Source of the DNA: JAHDCJ01 sp039028895 | GTDB lineage: Bacteria > Bacteroidota > Bacteroidia > Chitinophagales > Saprospiraceae | Assembly: GCA_039028895.1 (NCBI GenBank) | Contig: JBCCHF010000082.1 | Span: 1 to 9,055 of the forward strand | Reading direction: 5' to 3' | DNA: 9,055 nucleotides | In this document: positions 1 to 5,699 of the stretch, piece after piece | Layout: each line of letters starts with the position of its first letter | How positions within the stretch are numbered: the first letter of the stretch is position 1 | Made by a program: the position numbers and the translations under genes | The notes under the pieces: model-generated | Database searches by the model: none | The model's input: the letters and a program-made list of their open reading frames with translations, nothing else | Told to the model about the DNA's origin: nothing

Positions 1-260
1 CTAAACTGATAAAATACTTCATAATCCCCTGACTGACTGACATATATGGTTCCCTCTTGTTTGAGTACATTGACTTGATTTGGAATGGGGTCTTTATTAG
101 ATGTCTCAAATGTTTGCAAGAGGACGACAAATGCAATAATAGCTATGACTCCAGCAACAAAGTGTTTAGAGGAAGATGGTTTGTCAGGGAGTATTCCCCT
201 TAATAGCCACCTTACCAACACTCCAATAATGGCTGAAATTATTAATGAGATATAAACCAT
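1..260 (-). CDS. Partial membrane protein of unknown function (N-terminal 86 residues, runs off the window)
   Basis: An open frame begins with ATG at 260 and runs leftward without a stop to the window edge, giving 86 codons plus two bases. The N-terminus has a hydrophobic segment at about residues 2-20, a short basic and proline/serine-rich linker (about 21-33), and a second hydrophobic segment at about 34-51. The remainder is polar (from about residue 52) and probably lies outside the membrane. No motif ties it to a known family. The bases before the ATG are very AT-rich and have no Shine-Dalgarno match, which is normal in Bacteroidota. It points the same way as the helix-turn-helix gene upstream of it but is separated by more than 300 bases. 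Being too short for the default length filter and cut by the edge, it rests only on frame openness and the two clear membrane segments. Confidence 0.55.
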   Translation of the reverse strand, partial: MVYISLIISAIIGVLVRWLLRGILPDKPSSSKHFVAGVIAIIAFVVLLQTFETSNKDPIPNQVNVLKQEGTIYVSQSGDYEVFYQF

Positions 261-595
261 TTTTAAATCAATCAATTTTAAAAACTTTTTTCTCTATTTG
301 TATCATTTAACGGGAGTAGAATTCCCGCCCGCAGTTTAACCCATTTTTCGTTCCTCGATTTACGTGGTTGTCAATTTAGATCATAAAAACAAAAAGCCAA
401 TGATTCTCCAGAGTATATAAAAAACAAAGAGGTAAAAGATAATGGTGATTATCACATGCATTGGTTTAATTCTCGGATTGTGATGCCATTTCATAAGCAA
501 ATCAACATTTTGAGGAAAAGTATCGAATTGATTGTTTTTAATAAGGGTAGAAGACAGGGTTTGAAATCGCGATCTCTGGAACCATTCTACAAGAA
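261..595. other. Gene-poor stretch with an ambiguous open frame
   Basis: No confident gene lies here. On the minus strand one frame is open from 611 to a TGA at 383-381 (76 codons). Its only ATG, at 494, would give a 37-residue peptide starting MKWHHNPRIK with a strongly hydrophobic C-terminal half (about residues 14-37), like a single-span small membrane protein. The plus strand is also open across much of the same DNA, ending with a TAA at 597-599, with a possible ATG at 454 and a basic product. The stretch may hold a small membrane protein or the remnant of a broken gene; codon evidence is too short to decide. Small dyads are at 311-327 (CGGGA/TCCCG arms, 7-base loop) and 438-453 (GATAAT/ATTATC arms, 4-base loop). 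Neither has a terminator-like T tract. Confidence 0.3.
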
Positions 596-892
596 CTAAA
601 ATTCTAGACTTTCATTATAATGATCCATCCAAAACTTTTGAACATCCCTTCGATTGAAGTAAACCCCCTTTTTGCCTGGAATTTTGAAGCCATGCAAGCG
701 TCCAGATCGAAAGTCAGCTCTAGTTGTATGTTCCGACTGTTTTAACATTAAAGAAGCCTCCTTTGCCGTTAATAGTTCATCTTTTACAGGTCCACACAAT
801 GCCTTCTCTATCGCGTCATAGATTAACGCTTGCATTTCTCCTGCCCTAAGAATAACTAAGGCATCTTTGTTCATTTCATTTTTCTGGGCCAT
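596..892 (-). CDS. Helix-turn-helix (HTH_17/excisionase-like) DNA-binding protein
   Basis: This is a 98-residue protein. Residues about 40-86 fit the MerR/excisionase-type winged-helix pattern: LLTAKEASLMLKQSEHTTR resembles the first helix-turn-helix of HTH_17 proteins (LLTvkEAaelLgvs type). It is followed by a short RSGRLHGFKIPGKKGVYF wing and an RRDVQKFW helix. The N-terminal 35 residues are helical and include an ALIYDAIEKAL stretch. In Bacteroidota, proteins of this size and design are common in conjugative and other integrative elements, where they act as excision factors or small regulators, though chromosomal regulators share the fold. It lies 325 bases from the 3' end of a tRNA-Arg gene, which suits a mobile-element origin, but no integrase is visible. 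The ATG at 892 is used; a second Met at residue 7 is possible. The family call is sound; the role is inferred. Confidence 0.75.
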   Translation of the reverse strand: MAQKNEMNKDALVILRAGEMQALIYDAIEKALCGPVKDELLTAKEASLMLKQSEHTTRADFRSGRLHGFKIPGKKGVYFNRRDVQKFWMDHYNESLEF

Positions 893-1006
893 TCTTTCGA
901 GTTAGAGTTACACCTTTGGGAGTTATTTTTTTGTGCTGACTAGTAGATCTCCGAAACACTAGCAGATGAGTTTTTTAGGGAAAAGGGAAAGAAAAGCAAA
1001 AGCAAA

Positions 1007-1019
1007 CCTTGAGACAAGG
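1007..1019. repeat. Small inverted repeat, 5-bp arms
   Basis: CCTTG (1007-1011) and CAAGG (1015-1019) are perfect complements around a 3-base AGA loop. It is the first of three dyads in a row. Alone it would be unremarkable. Confidence 0.5.
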
Positions 1020-1028
1020 CGACGAAAT

Positions 1029-1059
1029 GCCCGTTTTGTCAATAGTTGACACTTCGGGC
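1029..1059. repeat. 31-base two-part inverted repeat (possible protein-binding dyad or hairpin)
   Basis: The outer arms are GCCCG (1029-1033) and CGGGC (1055-1059), and the inner arms TGTCAA (1037-1042) and TTGACA (1046-1051). The outer and inner arms are separated by exactly three unpaired bases on each side, and the centre is TAG. The 5-3-6-3-6-3-5 layout is symmetrical, so it can fold into a hairpin with one internal loop or present two matched half-sites. No T tract follows on the plus strand, and in the minus direction none follows either, so a terminator is unlikely. It lies 137 bases upstream of the HTH gene start, far for an autoregulatory operator but not impossible. Confidence 0.65.
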
Positions 1060-1067
1060 AACAAAAG

Positions 1068-1094
1068 ACGAAAGGGGGCTTTTTACCCTTTCGT
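1068..1094. repeat. 9-bp perfect inverted repeat
   Basis: ACGAAAGGG (1068-1076) pairs perfectly with CCCTTTCGT (1086-1094) across a 9-base loop. There is no T tract after either arm, so a simple intrinsic terminator is not supported. It begins only nine bases after the larger dyad ends. Confidence 0.6.
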
Positions 1095-1216
1095 TACTTC
1101 AGTAGGTTTTAAGCAAAAAAGAACGATTTGGCAATAAAACAGCCTATTAAACAACCTATCGCAATGAATCATAAACCATAACTACCTATTTAACAGTACG
1201 GTATAAAAAAAGAGTG

Positions 1217-1290
1217 TGATCCCGCCAGGATTCGAACCTGGGACCTACAGATTAGAAGTCTGTTGCTCTATCCAGCTGAGCTACGGGACC
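1217..1290 (-). tRNA. tRNA-Arg (anticodon TCT)
   Basis: Read on the minus strand, the 74-base gene folds as a full cloverleaf. The acceptor arm GGTCCCG (1290-1284) pairs with CGGGATC (1224-1218) with one G-U pair. The D arm is GCTC/GAGC, and the anticodon stem ACAGA/TCTGT holds the loop CTTCTAA, giving anticodon TCT, which reads AGA arginine codons. The T arm is CCAGG-TTCGAAT-CCTGG. The discriminator base is A and the CCA end is not encoded, as is usual in Bacteroidota. Its 3' end faces the accessory block at 1-1216. tRNA 3' ends are frequent targets of tyrosine integrases, but no second copy of the 3' segment is visible in this window, so an att pair cannot be shown. Confidence 0.97.
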
Positions 1291-1316
1291 ATAAATATTT
1301 AGAATTGAAAAATGAT

Positions 1317-1355
1317 GATTGAAAATTTTAAATTTTATGCTGTGAATTTTCAATC
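1317..1355. repeat. 11-bp inverted repeat between tRNA-Arg and ung
   Basis: GATTGAAAATT (1317-1327) and AATTTTCAATC (1345-1355) are perfect complements separated by 17 AT-rich bases. It lies in the divergent spacer between the tRNA and ung, just upstream of the tRNA. The plus-strand right arm is followed by TTTT, but no plus-strand gene ends here. It could be a weak hairpin or part of a regulatory region; nothing decides this. Confidence 0.4.
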
Positions 1356-1462
1356 TTTTCCTGCTTTGCTTCAAAAGCCACGCAAAAATAAACTGTTTTT
1401 CAATAAAATCGTAATCGAGACGAATAATAAACACCAAGGTTGGAAAATTCGTTCCGGAGTCT

Positions 1463-1470
1463 TTATTTTG
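1463..1470 (+). promoter_or_regulatory. Possible Bacteroidota -7 box for ung (one mismatch)
   Basis: TTATTTTG matches the Bacteroidota -7 consensus TAnnTTTG at all fixed positions but one. A TTG at 1440-1442 lies 20 bases upstream, roughly where the -33 element is expected. The box ends only four bases before the ung ATG, so a transcript from it would have almost no leader. The support is weak because the region is AT-rich. Confidence 0.25.
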
Positions 1471-1474
1471 TTGC

Positions 1475-2161
1475 ATGACCATCGATCCCAATTCCGTAAA
1501 AATCGAAGCTTCCTGGAAAGAAGTATTGCTTGACGAATTTGCAAAGCCTTATTTCGCCGAAATTAAAGGATTCCTGACTTCCGAAAAGAAGCAAGGTAAG
1601 GCTATTTATCCGCCTGGCTCCCTGATTTTCAATGCTTTTAACACCACACCATTCAAAGACGTAAATGCTGTCATTCTTGGCCAGGACCCCTACCATGGTC
1701 CTAACCAGGCTCATGGATTATCATTTTCTGTACCTATGGGTGTTGGTATTCCACCTTCATTGCGCAATGTGTACAAAGAACTCGAATCTGATATTCCAGG
1801 GTTCGTAAAACCAAGTCATGGTAACCTGGAGTCGTGGGCAAACCAGGGCGTATTTCTGCTTAACGCAATGCTGACAGTGGAGGCCCGAAAATCAGGATCA
1901 CATCGAAAAATCGGATGGCAATTATTTACTGATGCCGTTATCCGGAAATTATCAGACCATAAAGAAGGGGTCGTTTTCATGTTGTGGGGCAACTTTGCAA
2001 AAAACAAACGGGACCTGATCGATAGCTCAAAACATCATATTCTTGAAGCTGCCCATCCATCTCCATTGGCGGGAAGTGCCTTCCTGGGGAATAAACACTT
2101 TTCTACAACTAATCGGATATTGGAAGAACAGGGGAAATCTCCGATAGACTGGAGGCTTTGA
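1475..2161 (+). CDS. ung: Uracil-DNA glycosylase, family 1
   Basis: The 228-residue product is a complete family 1 uracil-DNA glycosylase, which cuts uracil from DNA to start base excision repair in the cytoplasm. The water-activating loop GQDPYHG is at residues 69-75 with catalytic Asp71. GLSFSV at 81-86 supplies the uracil-stacking Phe84, and LLNAMLTVE at 128-136 contains the uracil-recognising Asn130. The minor-groove loop HPSPLA at 194-199 contains His194. Length matches the family (about 220-230 residues). The ATG at 1475 fits the normal N-terminus; an overlapping frame starting at 1312 is a shadow. It is monocistronic, divergent from tRNA-Arg and convergent with the large membrane protein gene. 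All catalytic motifs are intact; the LLNAML variant of the common LLNTvL is a mild family variation. Confidence 0.97.
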   Translation: MTIDPNSVKIEASWKEVLLDEFAKPYFAEIKGFLTSEKKQGKAIYPPGSLIFNAFNTTPFKDVNAVILGQDPYHGPNQAHGLSFSVPMGVGIPPSLRNVYKELESDIPGFVKPSHGNLESWANQGVFLLNAMLTVEARKSGSHRKIGWQLFTDAVIRKLSDHKEGVVFMLWGNFAKNKRDLIDSSKHHILEAAHPSPLAGSAFLGNKHFSTTNRILEEQGKSPIDWRL

Positions 2162-2165
2162 GATG

Positions 2166-2525
2166 TCCACCTCATCCCTAACCCTTCTCCTCCAGGAGAA
2201 GGGAACCGATAATCGTATTTATCACTACAGATGAGTTGCGAAAGTCCTGATGAAGGGGAAGGGAACCGATAATCGTATTTATCACTACAGATGAGTTGCG
2301 AAAGTCCTGATGAAGGGGAAGAGAACCGATTATCGTATTTATCACTACAGATGAGTTGCGAAAGTCCCGATGAAGGGGAAGGGAACCGATAATCGTATTT
2401 ATCACTACAGATGAGTTGCGAAAGTCCCGATGAAGGAGAAGGGAACTGATTATTGGAATTTCCATTAAAAGAAAGACGAACAAACGAATCATCGTTCTCC
2501 TTCTGTAGGAGGAGTTAGAGGCGGG
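2166..2525. repeat. Repeat element with imperfect inverted ends, between convergent genes
   Basis: The spacer between the stop codons of ung and the large membrane protein gene is almost wholly repetitive. Its left end (about 2166-2220) and the reverse complement of its right end (about 2480-2525) share an ordered series: CCrCCTC, then TAAC, CTCCT, a CAG centre, an AGGAG-type arm, then AACCGAT or AACGAT and an ATCGT/ATTCGT stretch. Each end also folds on itself. On the left CCCTTCTCCT (2182-2191) pairs perfectly with AGGAGAAGGG (2194-2203); on the right CTCCT (2497-2501) pairs with AGGAG (2507-2511). This resembles a dispersed palindromic or MITE-like repeat inserted in a harmless convergent spacer, with an internal tandem array. 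No transposase is present. The hairpins may also serve as transcription barriers, although neither has a T tract. Confidence 0.55.
2194..2456. repeat. Tandem array of 60-bp units, four full copies plus partial ends
   Basis: The unit, taken as starting GGGAACCGATAATCG, recurs with a period of exactly 60 at 2201, 2261, 2321 and 2381, with a partial fifth copy from 2441. Copies 1 and 2 are identical. Copy 3 differs from them at unit positions 2, 11 and 48, and copy 4 at positions 48 and 57. The shared change at position 48 pairs copies 3 with 4 against 1 with 2, as stepwise duplication would produce. Each unit contains the odd-centred palindrome CGATAATCG, which appears as CGATTATCG in copy 3. 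Because 60 is a multiple of three, an apparent 120-residue frame stays open on the minus strand; it is not considered a gene. Confidence 0.95.
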
Positions 2526-2536
2526 GGCTAAAGGGG

Positions 2537-5197
2537 TCAATACCCCAGTCTGTAAGCATAGACAACAGCACCATTAGCGACTACCAATACATCACCGCCA
2601 TCTTCAAACATATCACCTACTACGAATGAAGTAGTGCCGGCTAATGGGAATTCGGGAAGTGGATTACCTGCTTCATCGAGGAGGTAAATTTTGCGGGCAG
2701 ATTTTGACACAGTACCAATTGCCTGTTTGGGTTTGCCTTTCAACTGAACTGTAAACACTTCATCCTGGTTTTCTTCAAACTCATGGGTGTAGATCCTGTC
2801 GTCATGATCATTAACCACTAGTACATTTTCGCTTAAAGCGATGTAATCTTTTCTTTCATCCTCGACAACATCAGCGAAGGTAAATTTTACATTTTTCCGG
2901 CTTCCAGGCTCAAGATTTAAAGTGAAATAGTTTCCGGAGAGATTAGTCACATAGGCCACACCATCTTCATCACATGCCACAATCCGATAAGGTTTTGCGT
3001 TTACGTCAACCCCAATAGTGGAATTAAAATTCGCTTCAAACTTAACAGGCTGAAATCGCCTGCCACTATTGCGGGCAAAACCGTGTAATTCACCTTCGTC
3101 ATTTAATGAAACTATGTAATCTTTACCATCTGCTACAAAGTGCTGAACCGGGAATGGAATATTGCCGGTCCGCGCTCTTGGGCCCCAGCCTGATAATCGG
3201 GCCCCGTTTTTCTTGTAGGCATATATTCCCCTGTTTTTCACGGCTATAAAAAGTCGATAATCTTTTGCATCATCATAATCCGCTACATGAACGCCATTCA
3301 AAGAAGATCTCGTCCTTTTGGGATAACCTCTTCCTTTTACATCTCCTCCTTCCCTGTCAAAACACCAAATTTTATCCTCAGTATTAAAAAGGGTCTGGAG
3401 CTTGTCGTTTTTGTAAAGATCAACTTCATAGATGTCTGAAATGATTGGGCCATCAACCTCTCTTGTCCACCTGATGCCGCCGTTTTTCCCAATCCGATAA
3501 ACTCGGCTTGAGGCATCCTGAATCAATATTTCGAGATCGCCGTTTTTATCATTTCTCACAATCGAAGGGGGAATTATGGCAGGCTGATCCAGCTCAACTT
3601 TCCAGGCAATACTTGCTGGTTGAGAGCCAGAAGTCGAATAGGCCACCTGTCCGCTAGTCAACATCATATTATTGTGGGCCGACCACTTAAACTCCACAGG
3701 CGAAAACTTTTGGAAAGCACTGAAACTAGTCTTTAAAGCTTCAGGATCATCAGATTTCAGATAGGTTTTGAATAACTGTAACATTCTGCCGGGATCCAAA
3801 TAAAGATAAAAATTGGTAGCCATAGGCAGTTGCCCGGTAAATTCCATAAATGCTGCATTCCTACCCAGCGTATGGCCCAAATTATATTTATCGATCCACC
3901 TTTTTATACCTCTTTCAGTATTTCCAAAAACTACAAACCTGTCCAGCATGACCATATGTGGCTTTTGAATGGTATTCAGGCTTTCGCCGAAAATTGGCGC
4001 TAATAAGTTTTCGGTACTCAATTTGAAAATTTCATAGTTCTGATAATTGCTTTTTTCAACACCCTCCGCTTCATTGATCAAGTCTGACAAAAGTTCTTCA
4101 GCCAACCTCTCGTTCCCAATACTGAAAACCGCAAATTGGTCCTCTTCAATAGCCTCTGACAACGGTTCTGTTATGACATATGCAAACTCCTCTCCCATCC
4201 ATGGTAAAATGAAATCTTCAAACCACTCGGATTCTCCTTTTTTAATACTTCTTAGCCACCCTTTCATACTTTCTATTCCAAAACAACTGGCTATCGCAGT
4301 ATTTTCGGGTAGAGCGTCAGTGATGATCAACTCTGCTGGCTGACTTTGATTAACAACACTTTGCCAGAATAAATTTGACTTATGGGGAATGCCGTATCCA
4401 TTTGCCACCACAGATTCTGCCTGGAAGAAAAGATCGATACTCATCCAGTCCAAAATGCCAGCCAGCGTGTTTACCTCACTATCCTTCTCGCCCTTTATGA
4501 ACCCTGACGCTAACAGAGCCAGGTTGTCGAAATTAAAATAGATCGCGATATCACCACTATTTCCTGCTAGCTGTTCGGCTTTACGAAAACCCGGATCACG
4601 GGTAATATTAGACGCAAAATTTTTAAGTTGAGAAATAGCGAATTCAACAAGGAAGGTGTGTCGGGAAGCAATCACAAGGCCTTTGTATGAACAGATTGCA
4701 AAATCATTTCCACCTGGGCCAATCAACGTGTACACCTTGTGATTTTTGAAAGTCGACTCCTGGACTCTGACACCAGGTAAGGAGTTAAGAAAAGTCCTCA
4801 ATTCAATATTCTGTCTGTAATCATCTATTAAATAAACCAGATCCACCTGGTCTGATCGACTCAATTGTGCAGCTGCCACTATCCTTCCAGCCCGAAGAAT
4901 ATGTCTATCATTTTGTGATTGTAAAAAAATGCTATCGAGCAAGGCTAGGTCGTTGAAAAGCTTGTTAAACACTGCCAATGCTTTCAGATCGTCAGAATAA
5001 GCGGATTCCCCAAGGCGATTTTGAGTTTTTTGAAAATCATTTATCTCAAAAACAATAGCGGTGTTAGCCGGAACGGCTTCAAACGCATCCACTTTTACCA
5101 TTGGAAGCCTGAACAGACCAAGAGCCTTTACCAGGATAAGGATAATGATCAATCCTCCCAAAAATATTGCTACCCACCTTTTCAACTGCAGGTCCAT
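2537..5197 (-). CDS. Large membrane-anchored protein with DUF3352-like N-terminal part and C-terminal beta-propeller-like repeats
   Basis: The 886-residue product (start ATG at 5197; a GTG two codons upstream at 5203 is possible but less likely) has a single membrane span at about residues 8-28 and no lipobox. The rest is therefore probably periplasmic and tethered to the inner membrane. Residues about 37-530 start with a VPANTAIVFEIND segment reminiscent of DUF3352-type proteins and show alternating strands and helices. From about residue 540 to the end there are recurring short modules such as KNGDLEILIQDASSRVYRI, DKIWCFDREGG and RGIYAYKKNG, ending GGDVLVVANGAVVYAYRLGY. This is the pattern of PQQ/FG-GAP-like beta-propeller blades that read out 'data, value, display'. 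No catalytic motif is visible. It stands alone, convergent with ung and divergent from the DUF423 operon. A one-mismatch -7 box (TACCTTGG, 5250-5243) lies 45 bases upstream. The gene is intact; its function is unknown, and the DUF3352 link is from memory of the pattern only. Confidence 0.7.
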   Translation of the reverse strand: MDLQLKRWVAIFLGGLIIILILVKALGLFRLPMVKVDAFEAVPANTAIVFEINDFQKTQNRLGESAYSDDLKALAVFNKLFNDLALLDSIFLQSQNDRHILRAGRIVAAAQLSRSDQVDLVYLIDDYRQNIELRTFLNSLPGVRVQESTFKNHKVYTLIGPGGNDFAICSYKGLVIASRHTFLVEFAISQLKNFASNITRDPGFRKAEQLAGNSGDIAIYFNFDNLALLASGFIKGEKDSEVNTLAGILDWMSIDLFFQAESVVANGYGIPHKSNLFWQSVVNQSQPAELIITDALPENTAIASCFGIESMKGWLRSIKKGESEWFEDFILPWMGEEFAYVITEPLSEAIEEDQFAVFSIGNERLAEELLSDLINEAEGVEKSNYQNYEIFKLSTENLLAPIFGESLNTIQKPHMVMLDRFVVFGNTERGIKRWIDKYNLGHTLGRNAAFMEFTGQLPMATNFYLYLDPGRMLQLFKTYLKSDDPEALKTSFSAFQKFSPVEFKWSAHNNMMLTSGQVAYSTSGSQPASIAWKVELDQPAIIPPSIVRNDKNGDLEILIQDASSRVYRIGKNGGIRWTREVDGPIISDIYEVDLYKNDKLQTLFNTEDKIWCFDREGGDVKGRGYPKRTRSSLNGVHVADYDDAKDYRLFIAVKNRGIYAYKKNGARLSGWGPRARTGNIPFPVQHFVADGKDYIVSLNDEGELHGFARNSGRRFQPVKFEANFNSTIGVDVNAKPYRIVACDEDGVAYVTNLSGNYFTLNLEPGSRKNVKFTFADVVEDERKDYIALSENVLVVNDHDDRIYTHEFEENQDEVFTVQLKGKPKQAIGTVSKSARKIYLLDEAGNPLPEFPLAGTTSFVVGDMFEDGGDVLVVANGAVVYAYRLGY

Positions 5198-5291
5198 AAA
5201 CACGAATTCAGAGCAATTATTGAATCGTTAAAATTACCAATTCCAAGGTATTTACAAGACATTAATCACTAAGAATATTCGAATCAACCCT

Positions 5292-5299
5292 TACCTTTG
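5292..5299 (+). promoter_or_regulatory. Bacteroidota -7 promoter box for the DUF423-M32-rsmE-DUF4159 operon
   Basis: TACCTTTG is an exact match to the Bacteroidota -7 consensus TAnnTTTG. It ends four bases before the DUF423 ATG, so the transcript would be leaderless or nearly so. I see no TTG at the expected -33 position (about 5268-5273). Confidence 0.5.
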
Positions 5300-5303
5300 T
5301 TAT

Positions 5304-5699
5304 ATGAATTCAAAAGCCTTATCAATTGTCGGTTTAATGGGTGTACTAGCAGTATTACTTGGTGCATTTGGAGCTCATGGATTAAAACCACACCTTTCTG
5401 CTGACCAGGTTGACACTTATCAAACAGGCATCTTTTATCATTTCATCCACGTTTTAGCGATGCTCGCTCTTATTACCCTTTCCGGAAGGTATCACGAAAA
5501 TAGATTACGCATCGCCTTTTATGCATTCCTTATCGGGATCTTTATGTTTTCCGGGTCAATCTACCTGTTGGCTTGTAAAGATCTGCTGGAATTAAAAAGT
5601 TTTGTTAAAGTACTTGGACCCATCACTCCCCTGGGTGGATTATGTTTTATTTTCGGGTGGATTATGTTAATTTTGGCAGCTCAAAAAAGGAAGGAATAA
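5304..5699 (+). CDS. DUF423 family inner-membrane protein
   Basis: The 131-residue protein matches the DUF423 (YgdD-like) family in length and hallmark segments. These are GAFGAHGLKPHL (residues 21-32), YQTGIFYHFIHVLAML (39-54), GIFMFSGSIYLLA (77-89) and GPITPLGGLCFIFGWIML (105-122). Four membrane spans are apparent at about 5-25, 44-62, 70-90 and 105-126, with a basic QKRKE tail likely on the cytoplasmic side. The family is widespread and has no established biochemical role; it was once suggested to be a small-molecule transporter or membrane homeostasis protein, but that is not shown. The ATG follows an exact -7 promoter box by four bases. Its TAA stop overlaps the next ATG by one base (TAATG), so its translation is probably coupled to the M32 peptidase gene. 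Confidence 0.93.
   Translation: MNSKALSIVGLMGVLAVLLGAFGAHGLKPHLSADQVDTYQTGIFYHFIHVLAMLALITLSGRYHENRLRIAFYAFLIGIFMFSGSIYLLACKDLLELKSFVKVLGPITPLGGLCFIFGWIMLILAAQKRKE

Larger units (their letters stand above)
893..1216. other. Non-coding spacer between the HTH gene and tRNA-Arg
   Basis: There is no convincing reading frame in this 324-base spacer. It holds three inverted repeats within about 90 bases (1007-1019, 1029-1059 and 1068-1094, listed separately), a short direct repeat GACGAAA at 1021 and 1067, and purine-rich and AT-rich flanks. The right part (1095-1216) is plain AT-rich DNA directly downstream of the tRNA 3' end. The spacer would contain one end of an element if one were integrated at the tRNA gene. 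Confidence 0.4.

Noticed and set aside
311..327. Hairpin CGGGA/TCCCG as a terminator for the HTH gene
   Set aside because: The stem has only five pairs and is followed on the minus strand by TTAAAT rather than a T run.
1252..1491. 79-codon minus-strand frame ending in GPVAQLDRATDF
   Set aside because: The C-terminal peptide is the well-known false translation of a tRNA gene; the frame overlaps tRNA-Arg and the start of ung and has no independent coding character.
1312..1533. 73-codon plus-strand frame upstream of and overlapping ung
   Set aside because: It covers an AT-rich spacer and the start of ung in a different frame, and contains no recognisable motif.
2194..2456. CRISPR array
   Set aside because: The 60-bp units are contiguous with no unique spacers between them, and no cas genes are nearby.
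2178..2540. 120-codon minus-strand frame made of four 20-residue repeats
   Set aside because: It starts with TTG overlapping the stop of the large membrane protein gene and stays open only because the 60-bp repeat period is a multiple of three. The rest is repeat-element DNA. A repeat protein is possible but not supported.
4047..4343. 98-codon frame antisense to the large membrane protein gene
   Set aside because: It is a shadow frame over a well-supported coding region, serine-rich with no domain.
5642..5698. 19-residue N-terminal extension of the M32 peptidase
   Set aside because: It lies wholly inside DUF423 in another frame. The downstream ATG at 5699 has a ribosome binding site, TAATG coupling and the family N-terminus.
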